From Planktothrix agardhii NIES-204 (GTDB taxonomy: Bacteria > Cyanobacteriota > Cyanobacteriia > Cyanobacteriales > Microcoleaceae), in the NCBI GenBank assembly GCA_003609755.1, contig AP017991.1:3769001-3833000 (forward strand): 64,000 bases of DNA, given 5' to 3'. This document shows, in pieces, positions 45,233 through 53,501 of the stretch. The notes under the pieces were generated by a model. That model was not told where the DNA came from. It saw only the letters and a list, made by a program, of their open reading frames with translations, and ran no database searches. Within the stretch, counting starts at the first letter, position 1, and every line of letters begins with the position of its first letter. Position numbers and translations under genes: made by a program.

Positions 45233-45445
45233 AAGGAAGTACGCCAAACTAAAACCAATATTGAACGGTTTTCCCATCCCGTATTTAATTATGTGGGTTC
45301 GGTGATGCCGTTTCAATTAGAACCGGGACGGTATTTGTTATCAATTGTTAATAATACTCAGGGTCATACTGATGACTGGTTATGGATGACTACTGAACCC
45401 AAAACCCAATTACAGGATGCCGATCTAAAAATCTTTAGGGGTTAA
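45233..45445 (+). pseudogene. Coding remnant without start codon
   Basis: A 70-codon open segment downstream of an in-frame TAA, reading RFSHPVFNYVGSVMPFQLEP and ending WMTTEPKTQLQDADLK before TAA. It has no start codon at its beginning, although a GTG/ATG pair lies inside. Protein-like codon use suggests the end of a lost gene of unknown family. The remaining part of 45134-45563 shows nothing else I can name. Confidence 0.4.
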
Positions 45446-45563
45446 TGGGGAAGAATGCTATAGTGATTGAGTCTAAAAGTTAGGTTGTATCTTCCGCAAC
45501 CCAACTAATCACCACAATTTGATATTATAGTTGAAGTGCCAATCTTAGTAATTTTGCAGTATT

Positions 45564-45785
45564 ATGACTCTGAGCAAAACGGAATCCAGACAACTTTTAG
45601 AACGTATGATTTTTGATGATGAACTCCCTAGAGACTGGGTACAAGATGTTTGGGATATGAGTCCCATTTTAGGAGAAAATGCCGCTAAACTGCTAGATGC
45701 TTTTGATATGTTAATTGACTGTTGTTCTGAAGAAAAATTAGAAAATCTAGTTGAAAGTTTATATGATGAAATAGAAAATCAATAA
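45564..45785 (+). CDS. Small acidic hypothetical protein
   Basis: 73 residues, begins MTLSKTESRQLLERMIFDDE. Strongly acidic and helical (DMLIDCCSEEKLENLVESLY). No recognised family. The length, coding bias and isolated position suggest a real small gene; its function is unknown. Confidence 0.55.
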   Translation: MTLSKTESRQLLERMIFDDELPRDWVQDVWDMSPILGENAAKLLDAFDMLIDCCSEEKLENLVESLYDEIENQ

Positions 45786-46281
45786 ATTAATTAATCAGTG
45801 GCTTGAGGTACGGTCTGATAGTTCAATTTGGGTTAATATTCATCGCAAACAACTGAATTAATTATGGTTATCAGGAATATTTTCTGGATTTTATATCAAC
45901 AATGATTTAACGCATTGCTAACACAGAAAAATTAATTGATAAAGATTTAACATTTTCATCAATTAAAGTAGGATAACTTTCTTTGATTTTTTCAAAACTA
46001 ATCATTTTTAAAATACCACAATCAATAAAAGCCAATTTTTTGTTTTTGATCGTTGTTTAACAGCAACATAAACTTTAAATTTTGGCTGGCAATGGTGAAC
46101 TTTTGTCGTGAGTTTCATTACACTCAACCCCAGCAACGGAACTCACCCTTAACTGGCAATAGTCAACAGTCAACCGTCAACTCTTGCGGCAGATTGTCCA
46201 TTTAACGCTATAATCTCTGGATTATTTCTTTTTTCTTTATAATCACAGACAGGCTCGACCGCGCCTAGTGAGGAGACACCG
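45786..46281. other. Gene-poor region with one decayed minus-strand open frame
   Basis: About 500 bp. On the minus strand at about 45910-46060 there is an open segment (LAFIDCGILKMISFEKIKES, ending FSVLAMR) with no start and a stop just before it, probably a gene remnant. Near 46160-46190 are short GTCAAC repeats. The 46252-46281 stretch carries the ribosome site GAGGAGA for the next gene. Confidence 0.4.
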
Positions 46282-48213
46282 ATGAACATACTTGGAATTT
46301 CAGCCTACTACCATGACAGCGCCGCGGCGCTCGTCTGTGATGGTAAGATTGTGGCCGCGGCCCAGGAAGAACGGTTTACGCGCAAAAAACACGACCCAGG
46401 ATTTCCCGCCAACGCCATCCGCTACTGTCTTCAGGAAGCGAATATCACCTTTTTTGAAATTGATCAGGTGGTTTTTTATGATAAACCCCTGGTTAAATTT
46501 GAGCGACTCCTCGAAACCTACATCAGCTATGTGCCACGAGGGTTTCGTTCTTTTATGAAGGCCATGCCCGTTTGGTTAAAAGAAAAACTTTACCTAAAAA
46601 CCGTATTAAAAAAAGAATTAGCCACCATAGCCGGAGCTAAAAAAGCTAAACTTCCCCCATTATTATTTACCGAACATCATCAATCCCACGCGGCTTCTGC
46701 CTTCTTTCCTAGTCCCTTTCAAAAAGCGGCGGTAATGTGTTTAGATGGCGTGGGAGAATGGGCGACAACCTCGGTTTGGCTAGGAGATGGCAATAGTTTA
46801 ACCCCGGTTTGGGAAATAGATTTTCCCCATTCTTTGGGTTTACTTTATTCGGCTTTTACCTATTATACCGGGTTTAAAGTTAACTCTGGGGAATATAAAT
46901 TAATGGGATTAGCTCCTTACGGAGAACCCATTTATGTTGATAAAATCCTCACCCATTTAATTGATTTAAAAGATGACGGTACATTCCGATTAAATCTGGA
47001 ATATTTTAATTATGCCGTCGGTCTGACCATGACCAATAGCAAGTTTGATCAACTCTTTGGTGGCCCGCCTCGTAAGGGGGAAAGTCAAATTAGTCAACGG
47101 GAAATGGACATTGCCGCCTCGATTCAAGTTGTCACCGAAGAAGTGGTTTTACGTCTAACCCGCAGTGTCCAGAAGGAGTTAAACGTCGATTATCTATGTT
47201 TAGCCGGAGGTGTGGCCCTCAACTGCGTGGCTAACGGTCGGATTTTGCGGGAAGGGCCCTTTAAAGATATTTGGATTCAACCGGCGGCTGGAGATGCGGG
47301 GGGTGCGTTGGGGGCAGCCTTAGCGGTTTGGTATCAATATCATCAACAACCTCGCAACGTAGAAACCGATCTTGCCTTTGATATTTCGGCGGAAAAACTA
47401 TTAGAAACCAGTGCCGGATCAAAACCTTCCGTTGTGGCGTTAAAAACCCATCAAAAACGATTGGATTATATGCAAGGTTCCTATTTGGGGCCGAAATTTA
47501 GTGATGCTGAAATTCAGGAGTATTTAGACACTGTTGGAGCGAAATATTTACGGTTAGATGATACCGAATTAATGCCTCAGTTAGCCGAAATTTTAGAACA
47601 AGGAAACGTGATCGGATGGTTCCAAGGACGGATGGAATTTGGGCCGAGGGCGTTAGGGGGACGTTCAATTATTGGTGATCCACGCAATCAGAAAATGCAG
47701 TCGGTAATGAACCTAAAAATCAAATATAGAGAATCTTTCCGACCCTTTGCCCCATCGGTGAGGGCTGAACGAGTATCTGATTATTTTGAATTAGATCGCC
47801 CCAGTCCCTATATGTTAATTGTGGCTCCGGTTCAAGAAAGTTTAAGAATTCCTATGACTCCAGAACAGGAACAACTATTTGGGATTGAAAAACTCAATGT
47901 TCCCCGTTCAGAACTTCCCTCTATTACCCATGTTGATTATTCCGCCCGGGTACAAACCATTCACAAAGAAAGTAATCCTCGTTATTATGATTTAATTCAT
48001 CATTTTGAAAAACAAACGGGCTGTCCTGTAATCGTGAATACCTCTTTTAACGTGCGGGGAGAACCGATTGTTGGGAGTCCCGAAGATGCCTACCGTTGTT
48101 TTATGCGAACGGAAATGGATTATCTGGTTTTGGAGAATTTCTTATTAGCTAAAACTGAACAAACGCCCTGGGAAAAAGATGATGCTTGGCAAAAAGAATT
48201 TGAATTAGATTAA
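46282..48213 (+). CDS. Carbamoyltransferase, NodU/CmcH family
   Basis: 643 residues; RBS GAGGAGA 7-13 bases before the ATG. The N-terminal ASKHA-like domain has MNILGISAYYHDSAAALV, ERFTRKKHDPGFP and an HHQSHAASAFFPS segment with the catalytic histidines. The C-terminal Carbam_trans_C domain has MEFGPRALGGRSIIGDPR and GCPVIVNTSFNVRGEPI. It makes carbamoyl adenylate and transfers the carbamoyl group to a hydroxyl. It heads a cluster with SxtJ, DUF5989 and SGNH proteins, which suggests that the acceptor is a lipid-linked or surface glycan. Confidence 0.95.
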   Translation: MNILGISAYYHDSAAALVCDGKIVAAAQEERFTRKKHDPGFPANAIRYCLQEANITFFEIDQVVFYDKPLVKFERLLETYISYVPRGFRSFMKAMPVWLKEKLYLKTVLKKELATIAGAKKAKLPPLLFTEHHQSHAASAFFPSPFQKAAVMCLDGVGEWATTSVWLGDGNSLTPVWEIDFPHSLGLLYSAFTYYTGFKVNSGEYKLMGLAPYGEPIYVDKILTHLIDLKDDGTFRLNLEYFNYAVGLTMTNSKFDQLFGGPPRKGESQISQREMDIAASIQVVTEEVVLRLTRSVQKELNVDYLCLAGGVALNCVANGRILREGPFKDIWIQPAAGDAGGALGAALAVWYQYHQQPRNVETDLAFDISAEKLLETSAGSKPSVVALKTHQKRLDYMQGSYLGPKFSDAEIQEYLDTVGAKYLRLDDTELMPQLAEILEQGNVIGWFQGRMEFGPRALGGRSIIGDPRNQKMQSVMNLKIKYRESFRPFAPSVRAERVSDYFELDRPSPYMLIVAPVQESLRIPMTPEQEQLFGIEKLNVPRSELPSITHVDYSARVQTIHKESNPRYYDLIHHFEKQTGCPVIVNTSFNVRGEPIVGSPEDAYRCFMRTEMDYLVLENFLLAKTEQTPWEKDDAWQKEFELD

Positions 48214-48277
48214 CGTTACTCTGGTTTGTAGGTTATGCCTAGAAATGCTTAGGGGTGGCTCTGTAACCCTGAATATA

Positions 48278-48332
48278 GAAGGCGTGAAGCCTTACTACGA
48301 ATGATTTTAGAGCCCTTCAGGGCTCACTACGG
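48278..48332. repeat. GTAGTAAG-type palindromes
   Basis: Element AAGGCGTGAAGCCTTACTAC at about 48280-48299, followed by AGAGCCCTTCAGGGCTCACT at 48309-48328. Both are relatives of the copies at 1798-1897. Confidence 0.7.
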
Positions 48333-48353
48333 TTGAATTTAATTAAGAAGATT

Positions 48354-48767
48354 ATGACTGATCACGATATTCCTCAACTTGACGCTAAAGGATTACGCGA
48401 ATTTGGACTAACAACCGGAGCCATTATTATTGGCTTATTTGGTCTGGTTTTACCCTTGTTATTCGGACATTGGCCCCCCCGCACTTGGCCCTGGGTGTTA
48501 GGAACCGTTATGATCATTTGGGCTCTAATCTCCCCCAAAACCTTAAATCCCGTGTATCACTACTGGATGAAATTCGGGTTATTCATGGGGGCAATTAACA
48601 GCAAGATTATTCTGGGTGTCGTCTTTTACGTTATGATGGCTCCGATGGGATTTATTAAACGCCTATTCGGTTCTGATGCGATGCGGCGCGAATTAAATCC
48701 CAATCTCTCAACCTATCGGGTTGCGAGTCAAGTTAGAACCAAAGAAAGTATGGAGCGTCCCTTCTAG
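48354..48767 (+). CDS. SxtJ family membrane protein
   Basis: 137 residues from ATG 48354; a TTG at 48333 is open but lies in a repeat. Two N-terminal membrane helices (TTGAIIIGLFGLVLPLLFG; WPWVLGTVMIIWALI) and one later (KIILGVVFYVMMAPMGFI) match the SxtJ family, named from saxitoxin gene clusters but common next to NodU carbamoyltransferases. No direct function is known. Its TAG overlaps the GTG of the next small gene (TAGTG). Confidence 0.83.
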   Translation: MTDHDIPQLDAKGLREFGLTTGAIIIGLFGLVLPLLFGHWPPRTWPWVLGTVMIIWALISPKTLNPVYHYWMKFGLFMGAINSKIILGVVFYVMMAPMGFIKRLFGSDAMRRELNPNLSTYRVASQVRTKESMERPF

Positions 48768-48931
48768 TGTTTGAAGCAACATTAGATTTTTTGAAAGATA
48801 TTTGGGCGTTCATGAGAGAACGCAAAAAGTATTGGTTATTGCCTCTAATTATTACACTCGTTTTATTAGGGGCTTTGATTGTTCTGAGTCATGGTTCGGC
48901 GATCGCACCGTTTATTTATACCTTATTCTAA
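48767..48931 (+). CDS. DUF5989-like small membrane protein
   Basis: 54 residues from a GTG that overlaps the SxtJ stop codon. Sequence: FLKDIWAFMRERKKYWLLPL, then a helix LIITLVLLGALIVLSHGSA and the C-terminus APFIYTLF. This matches DUF5989, a small single-helix family that accompanies SxtJ and NodU-like genes. It is easily missed because of its size and GTG start. Confidence 0.85.
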   Translation: MFEATLDFLKDIWAFMRERKKYWLLPLIITLVLLGALIVLSHGSAIAPFIYTLF

Positions 48932-48934
48932 ACG

Positions 48935-50143
48935 ATGGGGCAGTTGAAAATATGGGCAGTAAATCTAGGGCTGGCTTTAAGTAGTTTAGTCCTGGGTTTT
49001 GCTGTCGGGGAAATCGGTTTAAGGGTAGCCAATATTCAGGGATTAAAAAAACTTCCTGAACCCGGTCATGCGGTTTTTTCTCCCTCCTTTTTTACCCAAT
49101 CCGATCCCGATCTCGGTTGGTCGAATCGACCTGGGGCAAAGGGATGGTGGCAGTATGAAGGTGAATCTTATATTGAAATTAATAGTGATGGATTGAGGGA
49201 TAAGGAATATGCGATCGCCAAACCTAAAAACACCTTTAGAATTGCGGTTTTAGGGGATTCTTTTACCTTAGCTTCCCAGGTTGCAGGGGAGAGTAACTAC
49301 ACTTCAGTATTAGAAAAAACCTTGGGTAAATGTCAGCAATTTGAAGGTAAAAACATTGAAGTTCTCAATTTTGGTGTTGATGGCTATGGAACCGCCCAAC
49401 AATTAATCACCTTGCGGGAAAAAGTAGGAAAATATAATCCTGATTTAGTCATTGTTTCCTTTTTTGTTGGCAATGATGTGATTGATAATTCCCGACAATT
49501 AGAAAATAACTATTATCGGCCGTTTTTTGTGTATAAAAATGGTCAATTAGAACCGGATTTTTCTTTCCGTGATTTGCCCTTGGGCTATAGTAATCGCTAT
49601 TTGATTACAACCGTTGATCATTTTCCCGATTGGTTAGTCAATAACTCTCGGATTTTACAGGTGGCAAAAAAAGCCGAATTAGAATATCGCAAAAATAATT
49701 TGGTTAAACACTCTAATCAATTAAGTGTTAGTACCTTTGGGGAACCTAAAGACTCTAATTGGAAAGAAGCATGGCAAATTACAGAAGATTTACTCACCTC
49801 AATGCAGCAAGAAGTCAAAAATAAAGAAGCTAATTTTTTATTAGTCATTATTGCTGATCCGATGCAAGTTCATCAAGATGAAGCCACCAGAAAATTTTTT
49901 CAAGTCTCTAATAAAATTGATAATTTATATTATCCCAATCAACGGTTAAAATATATCGGGAAACGGAATAATTTCCCTGTCTTAGACTTAGCCCCCGCTT
50001 TTCAGTCCTATGCAACCAAAAATCAAACCTGTTTACATGGGTTTAAAAAAAATGGTACGCTTTGTGGGGGACATTGGAATCCAGACGGACATCGTTTAGC
50101 CGCAGAATTAATTGCTAATCAATTGTGTGAAAATAAAAAATAA
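48935..50143 (+). CDS. SGNH/GDSL hydrolase-like membrane protein, copy 1
   Basis: 402 residues. An N-terminal signal anchor (NLGLALSSLVLGFAVGE) is followed by an SGNH fold: nucleophile block VLGDSFTLASQV, glycine block FGVDGYGTAQQL, asparagine in FFVGNDVIDN and the C-terminal GGHWNPDGHRLAAEL with the catalytic-type histidine. The usual Asp three residues before that His is replaced by Cys (C-G-G-H-W-N). Members of this group act on O-acetyl or similar groups of surface glycans. It starts 3 bp after the DUF5989 stop. Confidence 0.85.
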   Translation: MGQLKIWAVNLGLALSSLVLGFAVGEIGLRVANIQGLKKLPEPGHAVFSPSFFTQSDPDLGWSNRPGAKGWWQYEGESYIEINSDGLRDKEYAIAKPKNTFRIAVLGDSFTLASQVAGESNYTSVLEKTLGKCQQFEGKNIEVLNFGVDGYGTAQQLITLREKVGKYNPDLVIVSFFVGNDVIDNSRQLENNYYRPFFVYKNGQLEPDFSFRDLPLGYSNRYLITTVDHFPDWLVNNSRILQVAKKAELEYRKNNLVKHSNQLSVSTFGEPKDSNWKEAWQITEDLLTSMQQEVKNKEANFLLVIIADPMQVHQDEATRKFFQVSNKIDNLYYPNQRLKYIGKRNNFPVLDLAPAFQSYATKNQTCLHGFKKNGTLCGGHWNPDGHRLAAELIANQLCENKK

Positions 50144-50145
50144 TT

Positions 50146-51372
50146 ATGAAGATTTGGAAGTCGTTAATTTTAAATACAAGCTTAGTTTTTGCGAGTTTAG
50201 TCTTAGCAATTGTTTTGGGGGAAGTGGGATTAAGAATCGCAGGAATTGAACATCAACCGCCCCTTCCGGCGGACTCCGAATCTCTCGCTTATACTGTCAA
50301 AGATCCCGAACGGGGTTGGTCACCTCGACCGAATGCTAAAACAGTTTGGGCGGGGGAAGGAGAGGTTTCGGAAGTGAAAATGAACAGTTTTGGAATGCGC
50401 GATCGCGAACGAACTTTAGAAAAACCAGCTAATAGTTATCGCATTGCTGTACTAGGGGATTCTTTTATGGAAGCTTTGCACGTTCCCCTAGAAAAAACGG
50501 CATTATCAATTATGGAAACTCAATTAAAAACCTGCCCGATTTTAAAGGGGAAAAATATTGAAGTCTTAAATTTTGGAGTTCAGGGTTATGGGACTGCCCA
50601 AGAATTAATGACTTGGCGACATCATGCCCAACAATTTTCTCCCGATTTAGTAATTTTGGGGTTCTATCCAGGGAATGATATTAGAAATAATTTTCGCCCC
50701 TTAGAACATGATCATTTACGTCCCTATTTTGTCGAAAAAAATGGTGAACTTGTGGAAGATGTATCCTTTAGAAAATTAAATCCTAATAGTATTGAACGAG
50801 ATTATTATTTATTTTCTAAAATGGATCAATTACCTTATCCATTAATGACAAATTCTCGAATATTACAAGTAATGAGACAAGCAGAAATGGAATCTAAACG
50901 TCGTCAGTTGCAAAAAGACTATAAGGAAACGGAGATTGATTTTTATAAGGAACCCCCCGATCAAAATTGGCAACAAGCTTGGAAAATTACAGAACAGTTA
51001 ATTACATTACTCAGGGATGAAGTTAAAGCCAAAGGAAAGGATTTTATGCTAATAATGGTGAGTGACTCCTTTCAAGTTATGCCCGACCCCAAAAAACGTC
51101 AAGAATTTATGGAAAAACATCAAATTCAAGATTTATTTTACCCAAACAAGCGAATTGAAGCACTAGGAAAACAAAAGGGATTTCCGGTTTTACAGTTAGC
51201 AAAACCATTACGAAAAGAAGCAGAAAGAGCCGGAATTTGTTTACATGGATTTAAGAATGCGGAAGTCTGTGGCGGACATTGGAACGTTGAGGGAAATCGC
51301 GTCGCCGGGGAATTAATGGCGAGTCAAGTTTGTCAACAACTGATGAGTCAAACCAAAAAAACTCAACCATGA
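50146..51372 (+). CDS. SGNH/GDSL hydrolase-like membrane protein, copy 2
   Basis: 408 residues, starting 2 bp after the previous stop. It is a clear paralogue of copy 1: LGDSFMEALHV, FGVQGYGTAQEL, FYPGNDIRNN and GGHWNVEGNRVAGEL align. It retains the Ser, Gly and Asn blocks and the HWN histidine but has EGN where copy 1 has DGH. The N-terminal anchor is present (LILNTSLVFASLVLAIVLGE). Tandem duplication suggests two related sugar or lipid substrates. Confidence 0.85.
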   Translation: MKIWKSLILNTSLVFASLVLAIVLGEVGLRIAGIEHQPPLPADSESLAYTVKDPERGWSPRPNAKTVWAGEGEVSEVKMNSFGMRDRERTLEKPANSYRIAVLGDSFMEALHVPLEKTALSIMETQLKTCPILKGKNIEVLNFGVQGYGTAQELMTWRHHAQQFSPDLVILGFYPGNDIRNNFRPLEHDHLRPYFVEKNGELVEDVSFRKLNPNSIERDYYLFSKMDQLPYPLMTNSRILQVMRQAEMESKRRQLQKDYKETEIDFYKEPPDQNWQQAWKITEQLITLLRDEVKAKGKDFMLIMVSDSFQVMPDPKKRQEFMEKHQIQDLFYPNKRIEALGKQKGFPVLQLAKPLRKEAERAGICLHGFKNAEVCGGHWNVEGNRVAGELMASQVCQQLMSQTKKTQP

Positions 51373-51409
51373 AGTGTTACGCACTCTTAGAAAAGGGAAC
51401 AGGGAACAG

Positions 51410-51450
51410 CCCCCCAAACCCCCCGTGCACGGGGGGCTAGGGGGGGAGGG
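51410..51450. repeat. CCCCCCGTGCACGGGGGG palindromic element, copy 1
   Basis: Palindrome CCCCCCGTGCACGGGGGG followed by CTAGGGGGGG, flanked by AGGGAAC repeats. Nearly identical copies at 53417-53459 and 55825-55865. Confidence 0.9.
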
Positions 51451-51564
51451 AACAGGATTTAGAAGTGTCCTAACTATAATGCTTAGTGCTATATATGATA
51501 TAGTGATTTTCTTTAGTTATTAACAATTCTGATTTTTTGGTTTTAACTTTATTGTATTACGATT

Positions 51565-52893
51565 ATGAAAAATTTTAAATTCTTTCCTCAAGTTCAACAA
51601 GGTCTAAAAATAGGGTTAATTAACCTAGTTGTTTTATTTGTTCTTTTAGAAATTGGCTCGTTAATTTTTTATTATTCTAAGAATAAACAATTCTATTATA
51701 CCCGGGAACGTACAGAGGATTTACAGAACCTAGGAGTTAATTTAGAAGGGGTGAGAGTCGGGGAATCTATAGTCGAAAGATTGCATCCTTATTTTGGTTA
51801 TATACAGAAACCCGGCCCCGATTTTAGACCGGGATTTAAGTATAATAATTATGGGTTTATTTCCCCTTATGATTACCCCTACACCAAAACCAATAACAAT
51901 CAAGTAATTGTTGGAATTTTAGGTGGTTCCGTTGCATCCAACTATTCAATTTATGAAGTCCAAAATAAAATTTTAGAGAAAAAACTCCAACAACTGCCTC
52001 AATTTAAAGACAAAGAATTAATTATTATCTCTTTAGCCATTGGCGGGTATAAACAACCCCAACAGCTAATTACTTTAAATTATCTACTCTCTTTGGGGCA
52101 AAAATTTGATCTGGTGATTAATATTGATGGCTTTAATGAAGTTGCCCTCGCTAATATTAATAATCAAAATGGATTAGAATTTGCCATGCCCAGTTCATCC
52201 CATGTTCAAGCCTTAACGGGTTTAGCTAATAATAGTTTATCGACTAAAGCCCTCAAAACCCTATTAAGAATTAAAGATAATAAACCTAAAATCAAAAATG
52301 CCTTAGAGACTTTAAAAGATTGTCCCTTAGCTGCTTGTAATGCGGTCATGTCCCTGTATGTTGAAGACTTAGTTAAGAACTATCGCCGAGATGTGGCACG
52401 ATTTGAACGATATCGCCAGAAGCCTACGGAGGAGGGAAGTTCTGCGGAAAGTGTGATTTATTTTTATATGCAAGATCCCATTTTAACCGATGCTAAACTA
52501 TTTCCAAAAATTGCTAATCATTGGGCTAAAAGTTCCATTTTAATCCATGAAGTTTTAAAAGAAAATAATATTCCCTATTTCCATATTTTACAACCTAATC
52601 AATATTATCCCACAAAGCGAGTGTTTAGTGAAGCGGAAAAAAAAGTTGCCTTTAGTCAAGATAGTCCCTATCAAGATGCTGTCAAAAAGGGATATCCCCT
52701 TTTATTAAAAGAGGTGAATGAACTCAAAGCTAATCAAATTAATTTTTTTGATGGAGTAGCTATTCTTGATGATACTAAAGAACCAGCTTATATTGATAAC
52801 TGTTGCCACTATCAGAAAATAGGAGAAAATATTTTATCTAATTTTGTTGCTGACTCAGTTTTTAATGTTCTTAAAAATCAGCCCAGTCCCTAA
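51565..52893 (+). CDS. SGNH-hydrolase-type membrane protein, divergent
   Basis: 442 residues. An N-terminal membrane helix (GLINLVVLFVLLEIGSLIF) precedes an SGNH-like fold: GILGGSVASNYS with the probable nucleophile serine, SLAIGGYKQPQQLIT, INIDGFNEVAL with the Asn block and a C-terminal YIDNCCHYQKIGENI. Its sequence is far from the two preceding copies. It is separated from them by 192 bp containing a palindromic element, so it may be in its own unit. Likely surface-glycan related, substrate unknown. Confidence 0.78.
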   Translation: MKNFKFFPQVQQGLKIGLINLVVLFVLLEIGSLIFYYSKNKQFYYTRERTEDLQNLGVNLEGVRVGESIVERLHPYFGYIQKPGPDFRPGFKYNNYGFISPYDYPYTKTNNNQVIVGILGGSVASNYSIYEVQNKILEKKLQQLPQFKDKELIIISLAIGGYKQPQQLITLNYLLSLGQKFDLVINIDGFNEVALANINNQNGLEFAMPSSSHVQALTGLANNSLSTKALKTLLRIKDNKPKIKNALETLKDCPLAACNAVMSLYVEDLVKNYRRDVARFERYRQKPTEEGSSAESVIYFYMQDPILTDAKLFPKIANHWAKSSILIHEVLKENNIPYFHILQPNQYYPTKRVFSEAEKKVAFSQDSPYQDAVKKGYPLLLKEVNELKANQINFFDGVAILDDTKEPAYIDNCCHYQKIGENILSNFVADSVFNVLKNQPSP

Positions 52894-52910
52894 TAGGTTT
52901 GATTTAATAT

Positions 52911-53399
52911 TTAAAGATCAAATTCAACTCTGTCTAATGCTGCTAATTCGCCGCGGCGTTGCTTCAATTCAAACTCTAACTGTTGAATTTCTTGCATTAA
53001 TTGTTGACGTCTTTTTTCTCCGGAATCTTGTTGTCGAATAAAATAGGCATCAATTTCCGGCCATAATTGCACCCCCCAATCTTTACTAGCGGTTTTTAAT
53101 TCGTTTAATACTTCTACACTTCCATCGGGTTCTAAGATAAATAAAGTATATAATCTTTCAGTAACATTCTGTTTTTGTTTCTTCTTTTCACAAAATAAGT
53201 ATAATCCCGGTTGTTGTGTTGATAATTGATCACATTGATTCACAAAACCGCCCAAAATTGAGTAACCATCGGTGCGACTTTTATCTAAACCATCGACTGA
53301 TTTACACCAATTTCCGGTTTTGATTAAAAACCGACTTTGCCAAAATCCAGGCGCATTAAAAAACGCTTCTCTGAGATTAATTAAAATTGCTTGACTCAT
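52911..53399 (-). CDS. Hypothetical conserved protein with C-terminal coiled coil
   Basis: 162 residues from ATG 53399 (an upstream start at 53426 runs into repeats). Begins MSQAILINLREAFFNAPGFW; the C-terminal part (RRQQLMQEIQQLEFELKQRR) is a coiled coil. I do not recognise the family. Convergent with the SGNH gene and downstream of a GGGGGG palindrome at 53417. Confidence 0.6.
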   Translation of the reverse strand: MSQAILINLREAFFNAPGFWQSRFLIKTGNWCKSVDGLDKSRTDGYSILGGFVNQCDQLSTQQPGLYLFCEKKKQKQNVTERLYTLFILEPDGSVEVLNELKTASKDWGVQLWPEIDAYFIRQQDSGEKRRQQLMQEIQQLEFELKQRRGELAALDRVEFDL

Positions 53400-53416
53400 A
53401 TAGGAATAGGGAATAG

Positions 53417-53459
53417 CCCCCCCCAAACCCCCCGTGCACGGGGGGCTAGGGGGGGAGGG
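53417..53459. repeat. CCCCCCGTGCACGGGGGG palindromic element, copy 2
   Basis: Same core and CTAGGGGGGG tail as the copy at 51410, in the same orientation, again flanked by GGGAACAGG repeats. Confidence 0.9.
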
Positions 53460-53501
53460 AACAGGGAACAGGGAATAGGGAATAGGGGGATTTAGGGGAA
53501 T

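Noticed and set aside
48802-48984. 60-codon frame overlapping DUF5989
   Set aside because: The DUF5989 frame at 48767-48931 has the conserved sequence and tight coupling with its neighbours.
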